From Myxococcales bacterium (GTDB lineage Bacteria; Myxococcota_A; UBA9042): 49,578 bases of DNA. The DNA lies in NCBI GenBank assembly GCA_009692465.1, contig SHZD01000015.1, positions 1 through 49,578 of the forward strand. The letters are read 5' to 3'. This document shows, piece by piece, positions 28,512-37,660 of the stretch. The translations under genes were made by a program, and so were the position numbers. Position 1 is the first letter of the stretch, and the number at the start of each line of letters is the position of its first letter. Below the pieces are notes generated by a model that did not search any database, was not told where the DNA came from, and saw nothing but the letters and a program-made list of their open reading frames with translations.

Positions 28512-29849
28512 TCACTTTTTCTTGGACGCGGGCTTGGCTGCCTTTGCTGGTAGTTCCTGAGTCGGCGCTGCGGGCGGCAGCGGCGCTGCGGTTGGCGTCG
28601 GCACCCCTGGCAAGTCGACCACTTCGCCTTTCTTGTATCGTTCCAGCTTGCTGCGCCGAATTTGGTTGGCCTCAATGGCGACCTCGACCTTGCGCCTGCC
28701 GTCGCGCGATTTCTCCGCCCATTCGCTACCCGAATCGCCCAGACGCTGAGCTAACTCGATATTTTTTTCGTAAATGGTCACGGCTCGTTTGGCCAGATGC
28801 TCGGTGTGGCCCCACAGGACGTCGCGGTAGACCTCCATGGTAAAAGCGTCGAGATCATTGGGTACTTCGGCGTTGTCGATGTCTTCAATCAGGCGCTGAT
28901 ACAGCGCGCCGACCCGAAAGCCGGCTGCCAGCGCCCACGGCTTGATGTGCAAGCGCACGCAGCGGTAGTACACCGCCTCGGCTTTGAGGAAAAGATTAGA
29001 CTTATCCTCCAGTTCTCGCTGCATGCGCTCCACCGGCAGCTTGAAGCGAATGCTGGCAAACAACTCGTAGTAGATCTCGGCGCGCTCAAAATAGGCCCGC
29101 GCCACCCATTCAGACTCGGCGATGGCACTGGTCTCGCGGTTGTCTTCGTACAGGCGCTCGACGCGCTTGAAGGCGGTGTCGGCATCCTTGGGCTCACCGG
29201 CGCGGCGCAGGCAAAACCCAAGCCGGGCCGCTGCTTCCAGTTCATCCAGCAACCCCAGCTTGCCGCCGATGTCGGCCTGAACCTGCTCATTTTCGAGAGC
29301 GCCGCGGTAGACGGCGGCGGCCTGAGCCCACTGCTCGGCGGCCTCGTGGCTTTCAGCGACCATAAACAGAGCGTCGCGGGCGTTGCGGGTCCCTTTGACC
29401 AACAGCTGCGATTTGGCAAAGCGCTGCACGGCGTCCAGTGGGCGACCGCCATTGAGCGCGCACAGGCCGGCGTTGAAGGCAAAGGCATAGGCAGACACAT
29501 CGGCCGCGAAGTCGACCATCATGCGATCAAAGCCTTTTTGGCACTCGTTCCAGTTCTTGGCTTTGAGCGCCGCGGAGGCAACAACCCGCATTTCTTCGCG
29601 GTCTTTGACGTAGACTTCGGGCTTGCCGCTGCTCTTGTCGGTTTTGAACACAATCGGGTCTAGTTCGACTATGCGCTTTTCCGTTGTTAAGTCACGAACT
29701 TGGGCGCCGCCACATCCAAGCACGGCCCCGCCACACACCAATACGGCCCCGCCACACACCAATACGGCCCCGCCACACACCAATACGGCGCCGACACTGC
29801 GCACAGCGAGACAAACGCCAAGGCAACACTGCGGGACGCTTCGGGCCAT
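28512..29849 (-). CDS. Putative TPR-like lipoprotein with repeat-expanded signal peptide
   Basis: N-terminus AVRSVGAVLVCGGAVLVCGGAVLVCGGAVLGCGGAQVRDL; helical repeat-like middle; Pro/Ala/Lys tail. Start codon uncertain. Confidence 0.65.
   Translation of the reverse strand: MARSVPQCCLGVCLAVRSVGAVLVCGGAVLVCGGAVLVCGGAVLGCGGAQVRDLTTEKRIVELDPIVFKTDKSSGKPEVYVKDREEMRVVASAALKAKNWNECQKGFDRMMVDFAADVSAYAFAFNAGLCALNGGRPLDAVQRFAKSQLLVKGTRNARDALFMVAESHEAAEQWAQAAAVYRGALENEQVQADIGGKLGLLDELEAAARLGFCLRRAGEPKDADTAFKRVERLYEDNRETSAIAESEWVARAYFERAEIYYELFASIRFKLPVERMQRELEDKSNLFLKAEAVYYRCVRLHIKPWALAAGFRVGALYQRLIEDIDNAEVPNDLDAFTMEVYRDVLWGHTEHLAKRAVTIYEKNIELAQRLGDSGSEWAEKSRDGRRKVEVAIEANQIRRSKLERYKKGEVVDLPGVPTPTAAPLPPAAPTQELPAKAAKPASKKK
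29721..29790. repeat. 21-bp tandem repeat (aatacggccccgccacacacc), ~3-4 units, coding on minus strand
   Basis: Units give GGAVLVC in the signal-peptide region of the 28512-29849 protein. Confidence 0.9.
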
Positions 29850-30057
29850 GGCAGCAGTGGAGCATCGCCTTCAAAATTGGTCAAATGGCCCGCGCGGCGG
29901 GCAGCAGTGTCAGGCCGGGATTGGCGTGTAAGCGGCGACATTAGTAGCAAAAAAGCCGCGGTTGTCCTGGTGTGCTGCCCCTTGCCGCCGCATTGCATCG
30001 CCCCTGCAATGCGGCTACTGTCCGCGCTCTGGCGCCCCGCGGTGCCGCGGCTTGGCC

Positions 30058-30582
30058 ATGCAGCCACCCTCCACGCAACCACTATCCAAACTGGCGCAAG
30101 CGCTGCAGCAAGCCCTGCAGCACGACTTGCCGGGCGCCCAAATCGACATCGACGATGGCGGCGATGCCGTGGCGCTCACTTTTGAGCATCCAGCCCATCA
30201 CGCGTTGTGCATCGCAATTTTGGAACCGGATGCGACGGCGGATGTCGCCCTTTTGGCCGCAGTCGTGGTGGCCGATGTGGCTGAGCTGAGTTCACCGCAA
30301 GCGCTTTTGGGGCTGATGACCTTCAACGCGCGGCTGATGACCTGTGCGCTGGCGGCGTTGCCCATCAACCAAGACGAGATGGCGATTGTGCTGTGCCGCC
30401 GCACGCCCGCCGCTGCCATGCCGCCCACTGAACTGGCGGCCCTGTACAACGACATGATTTGGGAATGGGCCCAAGTGTCCAAGCACGCTGACGAATTTCT
30501 TGGTCAAGGCCCAACTGCAGCGCCTAGAGCGCCCGCACCGCCAAGTCGACCGCGGATTATTGGCAGCCTTGATGAATTCTGA
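30058..30582 (+). CDS. Small acidic protein, possible YbjN / secretion-chaperone-like fold
   Basis: Start MQPPSTQPLSKLAQALQQAL; single domain plus Pro-rich tail; fold suggestion is weak. Confidence 0.6.
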   Translation: MQPPSTQPLSKLAQALQQALQHDLPGAQIDIDDGGDAVALTFEHPAHHALCIAILEPDATADVALLAAVVVADVAELSSPQALLGLMTFNARLMTCALAALPINQDEMAIVLCRRTPAAAMPPTELAALYNDMIWEWAQVSKHADEFLGQGPTAAPRAPAPPSRPRIIGSLDEF

Positions 30583-30689
30583 AGCCCAGTGGCGAATTTT
30601 AAAGCACTTTCGGTGCGTTGCTGACCACCGCCAATCGAATCGCAGAGCCGATCTTGGCCTAGACTAGCGTCGGCGATAGGGACACTATT

Positions 30690-32393
30690 GTGAAACATCT
30701 TGCCTATGTAACCGCCGAAATCGGCCTTACCACCGCGATACCAACCTACTCAGGCGGCTTGGGGGTGTTGGCGGGCGACCATGTCAAAGCGGCCGCCGAT
30801 TTGGGCCTGCCGCTGGTTGGAGTGACGCTGTTTTACAAGCGCGGTTATGGCTTGCAGTCGGTCGATAGCAGTGACCAGCAGCAGCTCGATTTCCCGCTGT
30901 GCGATCCGGGCGACGTGCTCGAGGACAGCGGTCACGTCGTCAAAATGCGCTTTGAAGGCGAAATCGTGCGCATCAAAGTGTGGCGGCGTTGGGTGCGCGG
31001 TCGGCGTGGTCACGGCTGCCCCGTCTTGTTCTTGGACACCGACGTTGACGGCAATTCGGCGGTGTGGCGACCCGTCTCCAACCTGCTGTATGGCGGCGAC
31101 AACCTCAACCGCTTGCGCCAAGAAGCTGTTTTGGGGATGGGCGGCTACGCGGCGGTCAAAGAGTGTGGGTACGGCGCCGACTTGTTTGCCCACCTCAACG
31201 AAGGCCACACCGCGCTGTTCGCCGCCGCCATGTGCGCCGAGCTCGGAAGCGTGGCTGAAACGCGCAAGCGGGTCCATTTTACCACCCACACCCCGGTCCC
31301 GGCAGGCTTTGACCGCTTTGAACACAGCGATGTGCAGCGGGTATTGGGCGATCTCCTCGACCCCAAAATCGCGCTACTGGGAGGCACCGAAACGCTCAAC
31401 ATGGCGTGGTTGGCCGCCTCGCTCGCCGGCCACGTCAACGGCGTGTCTGAAATCAATGCCAAAGTGGCCCAACCCCTTTTTACTGCTAAGCATTTGAAGG
31501 ATTTGCACGTCGACGCGGTGACCAACGGTGTCCATTTCGACACTTGGGTTTCGGCCCAAATGGGCGCGCTGTACGACCAGCACCTGTTTGGTTGGCGCGA
31601 TGACCCGCACCTGCTTGACAACATTACCAGTGTTGACCCCGATGCCTTTGACCGCGCCCGTCGGCGCAGCAAGTGCGATTTGCTCGAATACGCCAATGGC
31701 CAGACCCAGCAGGGCTTTGACCCCGATGTGCTCACTTTTGGCTTTGCTCGGCGCATGGCGACCTACAAGCGCGCTACGCTGATTTTTCGCGATTTGGACC
31801 GTTTGTTGGCGATCGGCCGTGGCAAGGTCCAAATCCTGTTTGCCGGCAAGGCCCACGAAAAAGACACCGAAGGCAAGGCGCTGGTCACCGAGTTGGTATC
31901 GCTATCGCATAAGCTGCGCGGCGAGCTGCGCATTGGGTTTTTGCCCAATTATAACATGTGGTTGGGGCACATGCTCACCGGCGGCGTCGATGTTTGGCTC
32001 AACAATCCGGTGCGACCCTTGGAAGCGTGCGGCACTTCGGGCATGAAGGCGGCGCTGAACGGCGTGCCCAACTGTTCGATTCTAGACGGTTGGTGGGCTG
32101 AAGGCTGTGTCGACGGCAAGAACGGCTGGGCGATTGGCCAGCAGTGGGACACCCGCGACGACGACCGCGACGCCAAGGCCCTGTATGACACCTTGGAACA
32201 CCGTGTGATTGCTTGCTATTACGGCGAGCGTGCCAAGTTTCGCCGCATTCAGATGGCGGCGGTGGCCAGCGCGCCTAAGTTTTCGGCCCGCCGCATGGTG
32301 CTGGATTACGCTGTAAAATACTATGGTTGGCAGCACGCGCGCGCCCATTTGCCCACCGCCGAAGGCATTTCGGGCGCCTATGTTGTAGTCTAG
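30690..32393 (+). CDS. glgP: Alpha-glucan (glycogen) phosphorylase, short GlgP-like form
   Basis: YSGGLGVLAGDHVKAAADLGLPLVGVTLFY, HLNEGHTALFA, VNGVSEINAKVA, RPLEACGTSGMKAALNGVPNCSILDGWW. Confidence 0.92.
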   Translation: MKHLAYVTAEIGLTTAIPTYSGGLGVLAGDHVKAAADLGLPLVGVTLFYKRGYGLQSVDSSDQQQLDFPLCDPGDVLEDSGHVVKMRFEGEIVRIKVWRRWVRGRRGHGCPVLFLDTDVDGNSAVWRPVSNLLYGGDNLNRLRQEAVLGMGGYAAVKECGYGADLFAHLNEGHTALFAAAMCAELGSVAETRKRVHFTTHTPVPAGFDRFEHSDVQRVLGDLLDPKIALLGGTETLNMAWLAASLAGHVNGVSEINAKVAQPLFTAKHLKDLHVDAVTNGVHFDTWVSAQMGALYDQHLFGWRDDPHLLDNITSVDPDAFDRARRRSKCDLLEYANGQTQQGFDPDVLTFGFARRMATYKRATLIFRDLDRLLAIGRGKVQILFAGKAHEKDTEGKALVTELVSLSHKLRGELRIGFLPNYNMWLGHMLTGGVDVWLNNPVRPLEACGTSGMKAALNGVPNCSILDGWWAEGCVDGKNGWAIGQQWDTRDDDRDAKALYDTLEHRVIACYYGERAKFRRIQMAAVASAPKFSARRMVLDYAVKYYGWQHARAHLPTAEGISGAYVVV

Positions 32394-32405
32394 TCGGAGT
32401 TCACC

Positions 32406-33872
32406 ATGCCCGCCGCCACTGATTGGAGTCTGAACCCGCGCGTCCGCAAGTGGGTAACGGGCTTGCCGTTGCCGATCAAGCTGCCTACCGTGCTGCTGCG
32501 CGGAGAACTGGGCGGCCACTACTTGGGCGAGCGCCGGGCCGTGCTGGTGCGCTTGCGTGACGCCATCGACTTGGCGCTGGCCGAAATGCTGTGCAGTCGC
32601 GGCGCCGCGCTGATGGTCACCGACCCACAGCCCAATGCCGAGTTGAAGTTGCGCATTTTGGCCTTGGGTGCTCGCTTTGTTGCGCAGGCGGCCGACCTGC
32701 CGTCAACGATTGCCTCGGCTTCGGCGCACGACGATCGGCGGCCGCTGTTGCTGGTGGCGCGCATTGTCGGCACCGAACCCACTGACAGCAGCGAATTGTG
32801 GGCCAATCTGGCCTCCAGCTCGGCAGGTGAGGTGCTGCTGCAAGTCGGTCAGGCGTTGGCGGCGGCGCCCAGACACAGCCGCTTGTGCGCATTGGTCGAC
32901 GAACCGCCGACCGCGACCCCACGCCAAACCGTGTTGGCGGCGGCGACGGCAGGCCTGTTGCGCTCGCTGCACAAAGAACTGGGACCAGTGGCGACTACCA
33001 GTCACCTGCTGCGGCTGGCTCACCCCGATCCGCAGGCGACCGCCGAGGTGGTCGGCTTTTTGGTGTCGCCCGCCGCTGCTTTTGTGACTGGCCTGGATTT
33101 GGTGCTGGGCCCCAATGCCGGGGCGCAAGACCACGCGGACGGTCGGCTGGCGCTGGTGACCGGTGCTGCTCGCGGCATTGGTGCGGCGATTGCTCAGCGC
33201 TTGGCGCTGTCGGGTTGCAACGTAGTGGTCAATGACATCCCCGCGGCTCACCAGACTGGGCAAGCGACGGTCGACGCCATTAGGGCCAGCGGTGGCCAAG
33301 CTGAGTTTGTCGGTGCCGATTGCAGTACGCCAGACGGGGCGCAAACCATCGCCGCTGCCGTCGCCCGCCACGGTCAATTGGCGGCGGTGGTCCACAACGC
33401 CGGCATCACCCGCGACCGCACCATGCGCAAGATGACCACTGCGCAGTGGCAGCAGGTACTCGCCGTCAATTTGGGTGCGATGGAATTGGTGCAGCGCGCT
33501 GTCGATCCGTGGCTGCAACCAGGCGCCGGGGTTGCGCTATTGAGCTCAGTGATGGGGATCGCCGGCAACTTTGGCCAGTGCAATTACACTGCCGCCAAAG
33601 CGGGTGTTTTGGCCTTGATGCGGCTGTGGGCGGTGCAGTATCGCGATCGGGCGATCCGCTGCAACGCGATTGCCCCCGGCTTTATCATCACCGACATGAC
33701 CGCGCAGGTGCCGCTATTCAACCGCGAAATGGCCAAGCAATTGACAGCGTTGCTGCAACCGGGCCTGCCTGCCGACGTCGCCGAAGTCGCGGCCTTTTTG
33801 TGCCATCCGGCTTCGCGGGCGCTGACCGGTCAAACCCTGCGCTGTGACGGCGGGATGGCGTTTGGCGCATAG
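32406..33872 (+). CDS. High-molecular-weight 3-oxoacyl-ACP reductase (FabG4-like SDR)
   Basis: C-terminal SDR: VTGAARGIGAAIAQRLA, NNAG-like HNAGITRDRT, YTAAKAGVLALMR; extra N-terminal domain as in FabG4-type proteins. Confidence 0.88.
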   Translation: MPAATDWSLNPRVRKWVTGLPLPIKLPTVLLRGELGGHYLGERRAVLVRLRDAIDLALAEMLCSRGAALMVTDPQPNAELKLRILALGARFVAQAADLPSTIASASAHDDRRPLLLVARIVGTEPTDSSELWANLASSSAGEVLLQVGQALAAAPRHSRLCALVDEPPTATPRQTVLAAATAGLLRSLHKELGPVATTSHLLRLAHPDPQATAEVVGFLVSPAAAFVTGLDLVLGPNAGAQDHADGRLALVTGAARGIGAAIAQRLALSGCNVVVNDIPAAHQTGQATVDAIRASGGQAEFVGADCSTPDGAQTIAAAVARHGQLAAVVHNAGITRDRTMRKMTTAQWQQVLAVNLGAMELVQRAVDPWLQPGAGVALLSSVMGIAGNFGQCNYTAAKAGVLALMRLWAVQYRDRAIRCNAIAPGFIITDMTAQVPLFNREMAKQLTALLQPGLPADVAEVAAFLCHPASRALTGQTLRCDGGMAFGA

Positions 33873-34045
33873 AGAGTGTATTCAAATATGCCGCTGCGAG
33901 GCTCAGGAGGCGCTCGGAAGGCAAGGCGGCGGTTGCCTGACGACCGAAACGCACTCGCAGTGCGTTGCAGGCAGGAAGACAATCGCCAACGCAGCATGCC
34001 GGGATGCATCCTGAACCGCAGCAGGCGTTTTTGAATACGCCCTCT
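33871..34045. repeat. 175-bp long imperfect palindrome with terminal inverted repeats
   Basis: AGAGAGTGTATTCAAATATGCCGCTGCG at left vs reverse complement of right end AGAGGGCGTATTCAAAAACGCC..GCTGCG; centre ACGCACT-CGC-AGTGCGT. Confidence 0.8.
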
Positions 34046-34047
34046 TA

Positions 34048-34190
34048 GGGCCGGGGCAAAATCAACTCGATTTTGCGCTTGGGCCCATTGCTTGCTTGGT
34101 GGGGCGCTAACGCGCGGCTTTGCAAGCCGACTGCACGCTCCATTCCTAGCGCGGATCGCTGCAGTCATTCTTGCTTGGGCCAGTTGATTT
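34048..34190 (+). repeat. Structured repeat family 1, variant copy F2
   Basis: GGGCCGGGGCAAAATCAACTCGATTTTGCGCTTGGGCCC, GCTTGCTTGGTGGGGCGCTAACGCGCGGCTTTGCAAGCCG. Right end approximate. Confidence 0.8.
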
Positions 34191-35109
34191 CGGTTCAAGG
34201 GGTAAGGCAGTCGACTTGGCCGAACACGGCATCGAAGTCTCGCGCATCGAAGCGCTGCCCGACCGCCGCCGCGGCGTAGCCCTGATGGTGACGGGCGCCC
34301 TGTGCTTTGCGGCGATGGCCGCGCTGGCCAAGGCCGCCAGCGCCGAGATCCCCACTTTTGAAGTTGTCGCCGTCCGCTCAGCGGTCACACTGGCGGTGAT
34401 GGAAGGGCTGCGTCGCCGGTTGGGCGCCAAGCTGCAGTTTTTCGACCTGCCCATACTCGCCTCAAGGACGATCGCGGGATTTGTGGCAATCGCATGTTAT
34501 TTTCACGCTTTGCGCATTATCCCGCTGGGCGAAGCGGTCCTGCTCAACAGCATGTCGCCGGTGCTGACTGCGGCGGGTGCTGTGTGGTTTCTTGGCGAAA
34601 AAATGACGTGGTTTCGTGTGGTTGCCATCGCGATCTCCGTCACGGGCCTGTGGCTACTGCTCGGTGCCCGCGACTTGGGAACGCTGCAAGGGCAAGGCGC
34701 GCTGATTGGTGCGGCTTCAGCGTTGGCCTCGGCGTGGGCATTGATATCCCTCAAGAAGGCTGGCAAGCGCAATCGTTCGCTGCTCATCGTGTGGGCGTTG
34801 GCGTTGGTGTCAACGGTTGGTTCACTGCTGTTTGCCGACAGTCGCTGGCAAGTCCCCGATGGCCAGGAAGCGTTCTTGCTGCTGGCGACTGGAGTGTCGG
34901 CGGCAGTGGCCCAGTTGCTGATGACCAGCGGCTACCGGCTGCTCGATGCCAGCGAGGCCAGCGTCTACGGCTTTTTGACCCCGCTGTTTTCGATGGTGTT
35001 GGGCGGTGTGTTGTTTGCCGAGTGGCCCCATCAGCGGGCGATCTTCGGTGGCGTGTTGATTCTGGGTGCCGGCATCGGGCTGGCTCTGCGGGTCGGCGAG
35101 CGCAAGTAG
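34171..35109 (+). CDS. DMT-family (EamA/RhaT-like) transporter
   Basis: Ten-TM-like protein with two EamA halves (ALMVTGALCFAAMAALAKAAS..., ...EASVYGFLTPLFSMVLGGVLFAEW). Start uncertain, possibly inside the repeat. Confidence 0.85.
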   Translation: MLGPVDFGSRGKAVDLAEHGIEVSRIEALPDRRRGVALMVTGALCFAAMAALAKAASAEIPTFEVVAVRSAVTLAVMEGLRRRLGAKLQFFDLPILASRTIAGFVAIACYFHALRIIPLGEAVLLNSMSPVLTAAGAVWFLGEKMTWFRVVAIAISVTGLWLLLGARDLGTLQGQGALIGAASALASAWALISLKKAGKRNRSLLIVWALALVSTVGSLLFADSRWQVPDGQEAFLLLATGVSAAVAQLLMTSGYRLLDASEASVYGFLTPLFSMVLGGVLFAEWPHQRAIFGGVLILGAGIGLALRVGERK

Positions 35110-35168
35110 AATTTGCCAGTGGCGACTGCACTTGGTCATGCTTGGGTCTCAATGCCAGTGGCGGCCGG

Positions 35169-35344
35169 CCCAAATTCCCCATCGAGATCCCCGCGGCCTC
35201 CGATTTGGGATGCCAGTGCCCTGTCACTCGCTGTCGCTCGACAAGGAACAAGGAGCTTTTCGCCCGGTGGCGTACTCGCGTACGTCGCTGGGCGAAAAGC
35301 GACGCAGTGACGCCGAGCTGCGCCCAAAGCGGGGATCGCGGCCG
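35169..35344 (+). repeat. Structured repeat family 2, copy 3
   Basis: CCCAAATTCCCC..CCCCGCGGCCTCCGATTTGGGATGCC...GCTTTTCGCCC/GGGCGAAAAGC...GCGCCCAAAGCGGGGATCGCGG. Confidence 0.85.
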
Positions 35345-35400
35345 GCATTTTGCCTTGCGGCCCGTCGCCACCCCACGCATAATGGCGGCCGGAGGCTCAA

Positions 35401-37369
35401 CTTGATTGCACAATTCACCGCCAATTCGAGCATTCGGACCGCGCTGTGGGCAATTGCGTTCGGCCTAGCGCCGGTGCTGGGATGCGCCGATGTAGGGGAC
35501 CTGACCCCAGCCAGCGCGCCTGACACCACCTACGCCACCCTGCACGCGCCGCTGACCTTTGCCTGCAAACAGACCAACGCCACCGGCTACGTCAATGGCA
35601 AAGCCTTTACCATTCAAGTGGTGACCGTCGACGGCAAGCCGGTCGAGACCAAAACCGCCAACGCCTACATCGTGATGGCGCAAGCCGCGGCCAAGGCCGG
35701 GATCAAGCTGCAAATCATCAGTGGTTTTAGGACGATGGCCGAGCAGCAGTATTTTTACAACTGCTACAAGTGCTGCTGCTGCAACTCGTGCAACCTCGCC
35801 GCCAGCCCTGGGTACAGTAACCACCAATCAGGCCACGCGCTGGACTTGAATACCTCCGCGGCGGGCGTGTACAACTGGCTCAATACCCACGGAAAAACCT
35901 ACGGCTTTAAACGTACGGTGCCGTCTGAGGCCTGGCACTGGGAGTGGTGGGGCGGCGGGCCCGGCGGCGGGCCGTGCGGAGACGCCGACGGCGACGGTGT
36001 CTTGGACGAGGTCGACAACTGCCCCAAAGTGGCCAACAAAGGTCAAGCCGACAGTGACAAGGACAAGAGCGGTGACGCCTGTGACGATGACGATGACAAT
36101 GACAAGATCTTGGACGCCAAGGATAATTGCGACTTTGTCAAGAATGCCGACCAGCTGGATACCGACAAGGACAAGACCGGCGATGCCTGCGATACCGACG
36201 ACGACAACGACAAGATTTTGGATACAAAGGATAATTGCGACTTGGTGGTCAACGCCAGCCAATTGGACACCGACAAGGACGGCAAGGGTGACCCATGTGA
36301 TGATGACGATGATGGCGACAAGATCCTAGACGGTAAAGATAATTGCCCGTTAGTTGCCAACTCGGGCCAGCTGGACAGCGACAAAGACGGCAAGGGCGAC
36401 GCCTGCGAAACCGACGACGACAACGATGGCGTGCTCGATGCCAACGACAACTGCCCGCTGGCTAAGAACGCCAGCCAGACCAACAGCGACGACGACAGCA
36501 AGGGCGACGCCTGCGACGACGACGACGATGATGACAAGGTTTTGGATTCAAAGGACAACTGCCCGCAGCAAGCCAATCCCAACCAAGCTGACTACGACAA
36601 AGATGGCTTGGGCGACCCGTGCGATGGCGACAAGGATGACGACGGCGAGCCCGATGCCAGTGACGTCTGCCCATTTGCTGCCGATCCGACCCAAACCGAC
36701 ACCGACGGCGATGGTCTGGGCGACGCTTGCGATGGCGACGACGACGGTGATGCGGTAGCCGATACCGTTGACAACTGCCCGCTGGCAGACAATCCGACCC
36801 AAACCGACATCGACAGCGACGGCTTGGGCGATGCGTGCGACACCGACAGCGACAACGACGGCGTCAGTGACAGCGACGACAATTGCCCGCTGGTCGCCGA
36901 TGGCAGCCAAAAAGACAGCGACGGCGACGGCATTGGCGATGTCTGCGATGCGGTGGGCGAGCCCGATCCCGCCACGGACGGTGGCGTAGCAGACGTGGGC
37001 GGTGGTGGCGAAATCACGGTAGCCGATGCCGGGAAAGCGAATGACAGCGCCCAATCTTCCGATCTAAACGGCAGTTCTGAAACCGGAGCAGAAACAATTG
37101 CCGCTAGCGACGTAGTGGCCACCGCAGACGACACTGTCGCTGACAAGGGTGCGTTGGCCGATGGCGCTGGGTCCAAAAGCGGCGAGGCAGGGGTCGGCGC
37201 GCCGGACGTTGCGGTCACGGCGGCGGCGGCGGCGGTCCAACCGGCAACGGCAGACTCGGGGTGTACAGCCAGCAGTCGCGGCCCGTTCGGCGGCTGGTTG
37301 GCGTTGCTGATGCCTGTGCTGTTTGGACTGTTCTGGCGACGGCGCTGCGCGGGCGCCGCGGTCCTCTAA
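35401..37369 (+). CDS. M15 D-alanyl-D-alanine carboxypeptidase with C-terminal thrombospondin type 3 repeats and MYXO-CTERM-like sorting tail
   Basis: SNHQSGHALDLN...EAWHWEWWGG; DADGDGVLDEVDNCPKVAN-type repeats (~11); tail SGCTASSRGPFGGWLALLMPVLFGLFWRRR. TTG start at 35401 inferred. Confidence 0.85.
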
Positions 37370-37387
37370 CGCGGTTTTAGGCCTTTA

Positions 37388-37522
37388 GGAACTGTCCCAG
37401 AATAAGTCATCGTGGGACTGGTTGCGTTTGCTTGCTTTGTGGGTCGCTAAGCTCGCGTCCTAAAAGGCCGACTCGCCGCTCCTGTGTTGCCCAGATCGAT
37501 CGAGTTATTTGAGGACAGTTCC
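37388..37522 (+). repeat. Structured repeat family 1, copy B (MITE-like)
   Basis: TTA-GGAACTGTCC...GGACAGTTCC-TTA with full core. Confidence 0.92.
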
Positions 37523-37525
37523 TTA

Positions 37526-37660
37526 GAAACTGTCCCAGAATAAGTCATTGTGGGACTGGTTGCGTTTGCTTGCTTTGTGGGTCGCTAAGCTCGCGTCCTG
37601 AAAGGCCGGCTCGCCGCGCCAGTGTTGCGCGAGTCGATCGAGTTATCTAAGGACACATCC
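37526..37660 (+). repeat. Structured repeat family 1, copy C, tandem with copy B
   Basis: Shares the TTA junction with copy B; GAAACTGTCC...GGACACATCC-TTA. Confidence 0.9.
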
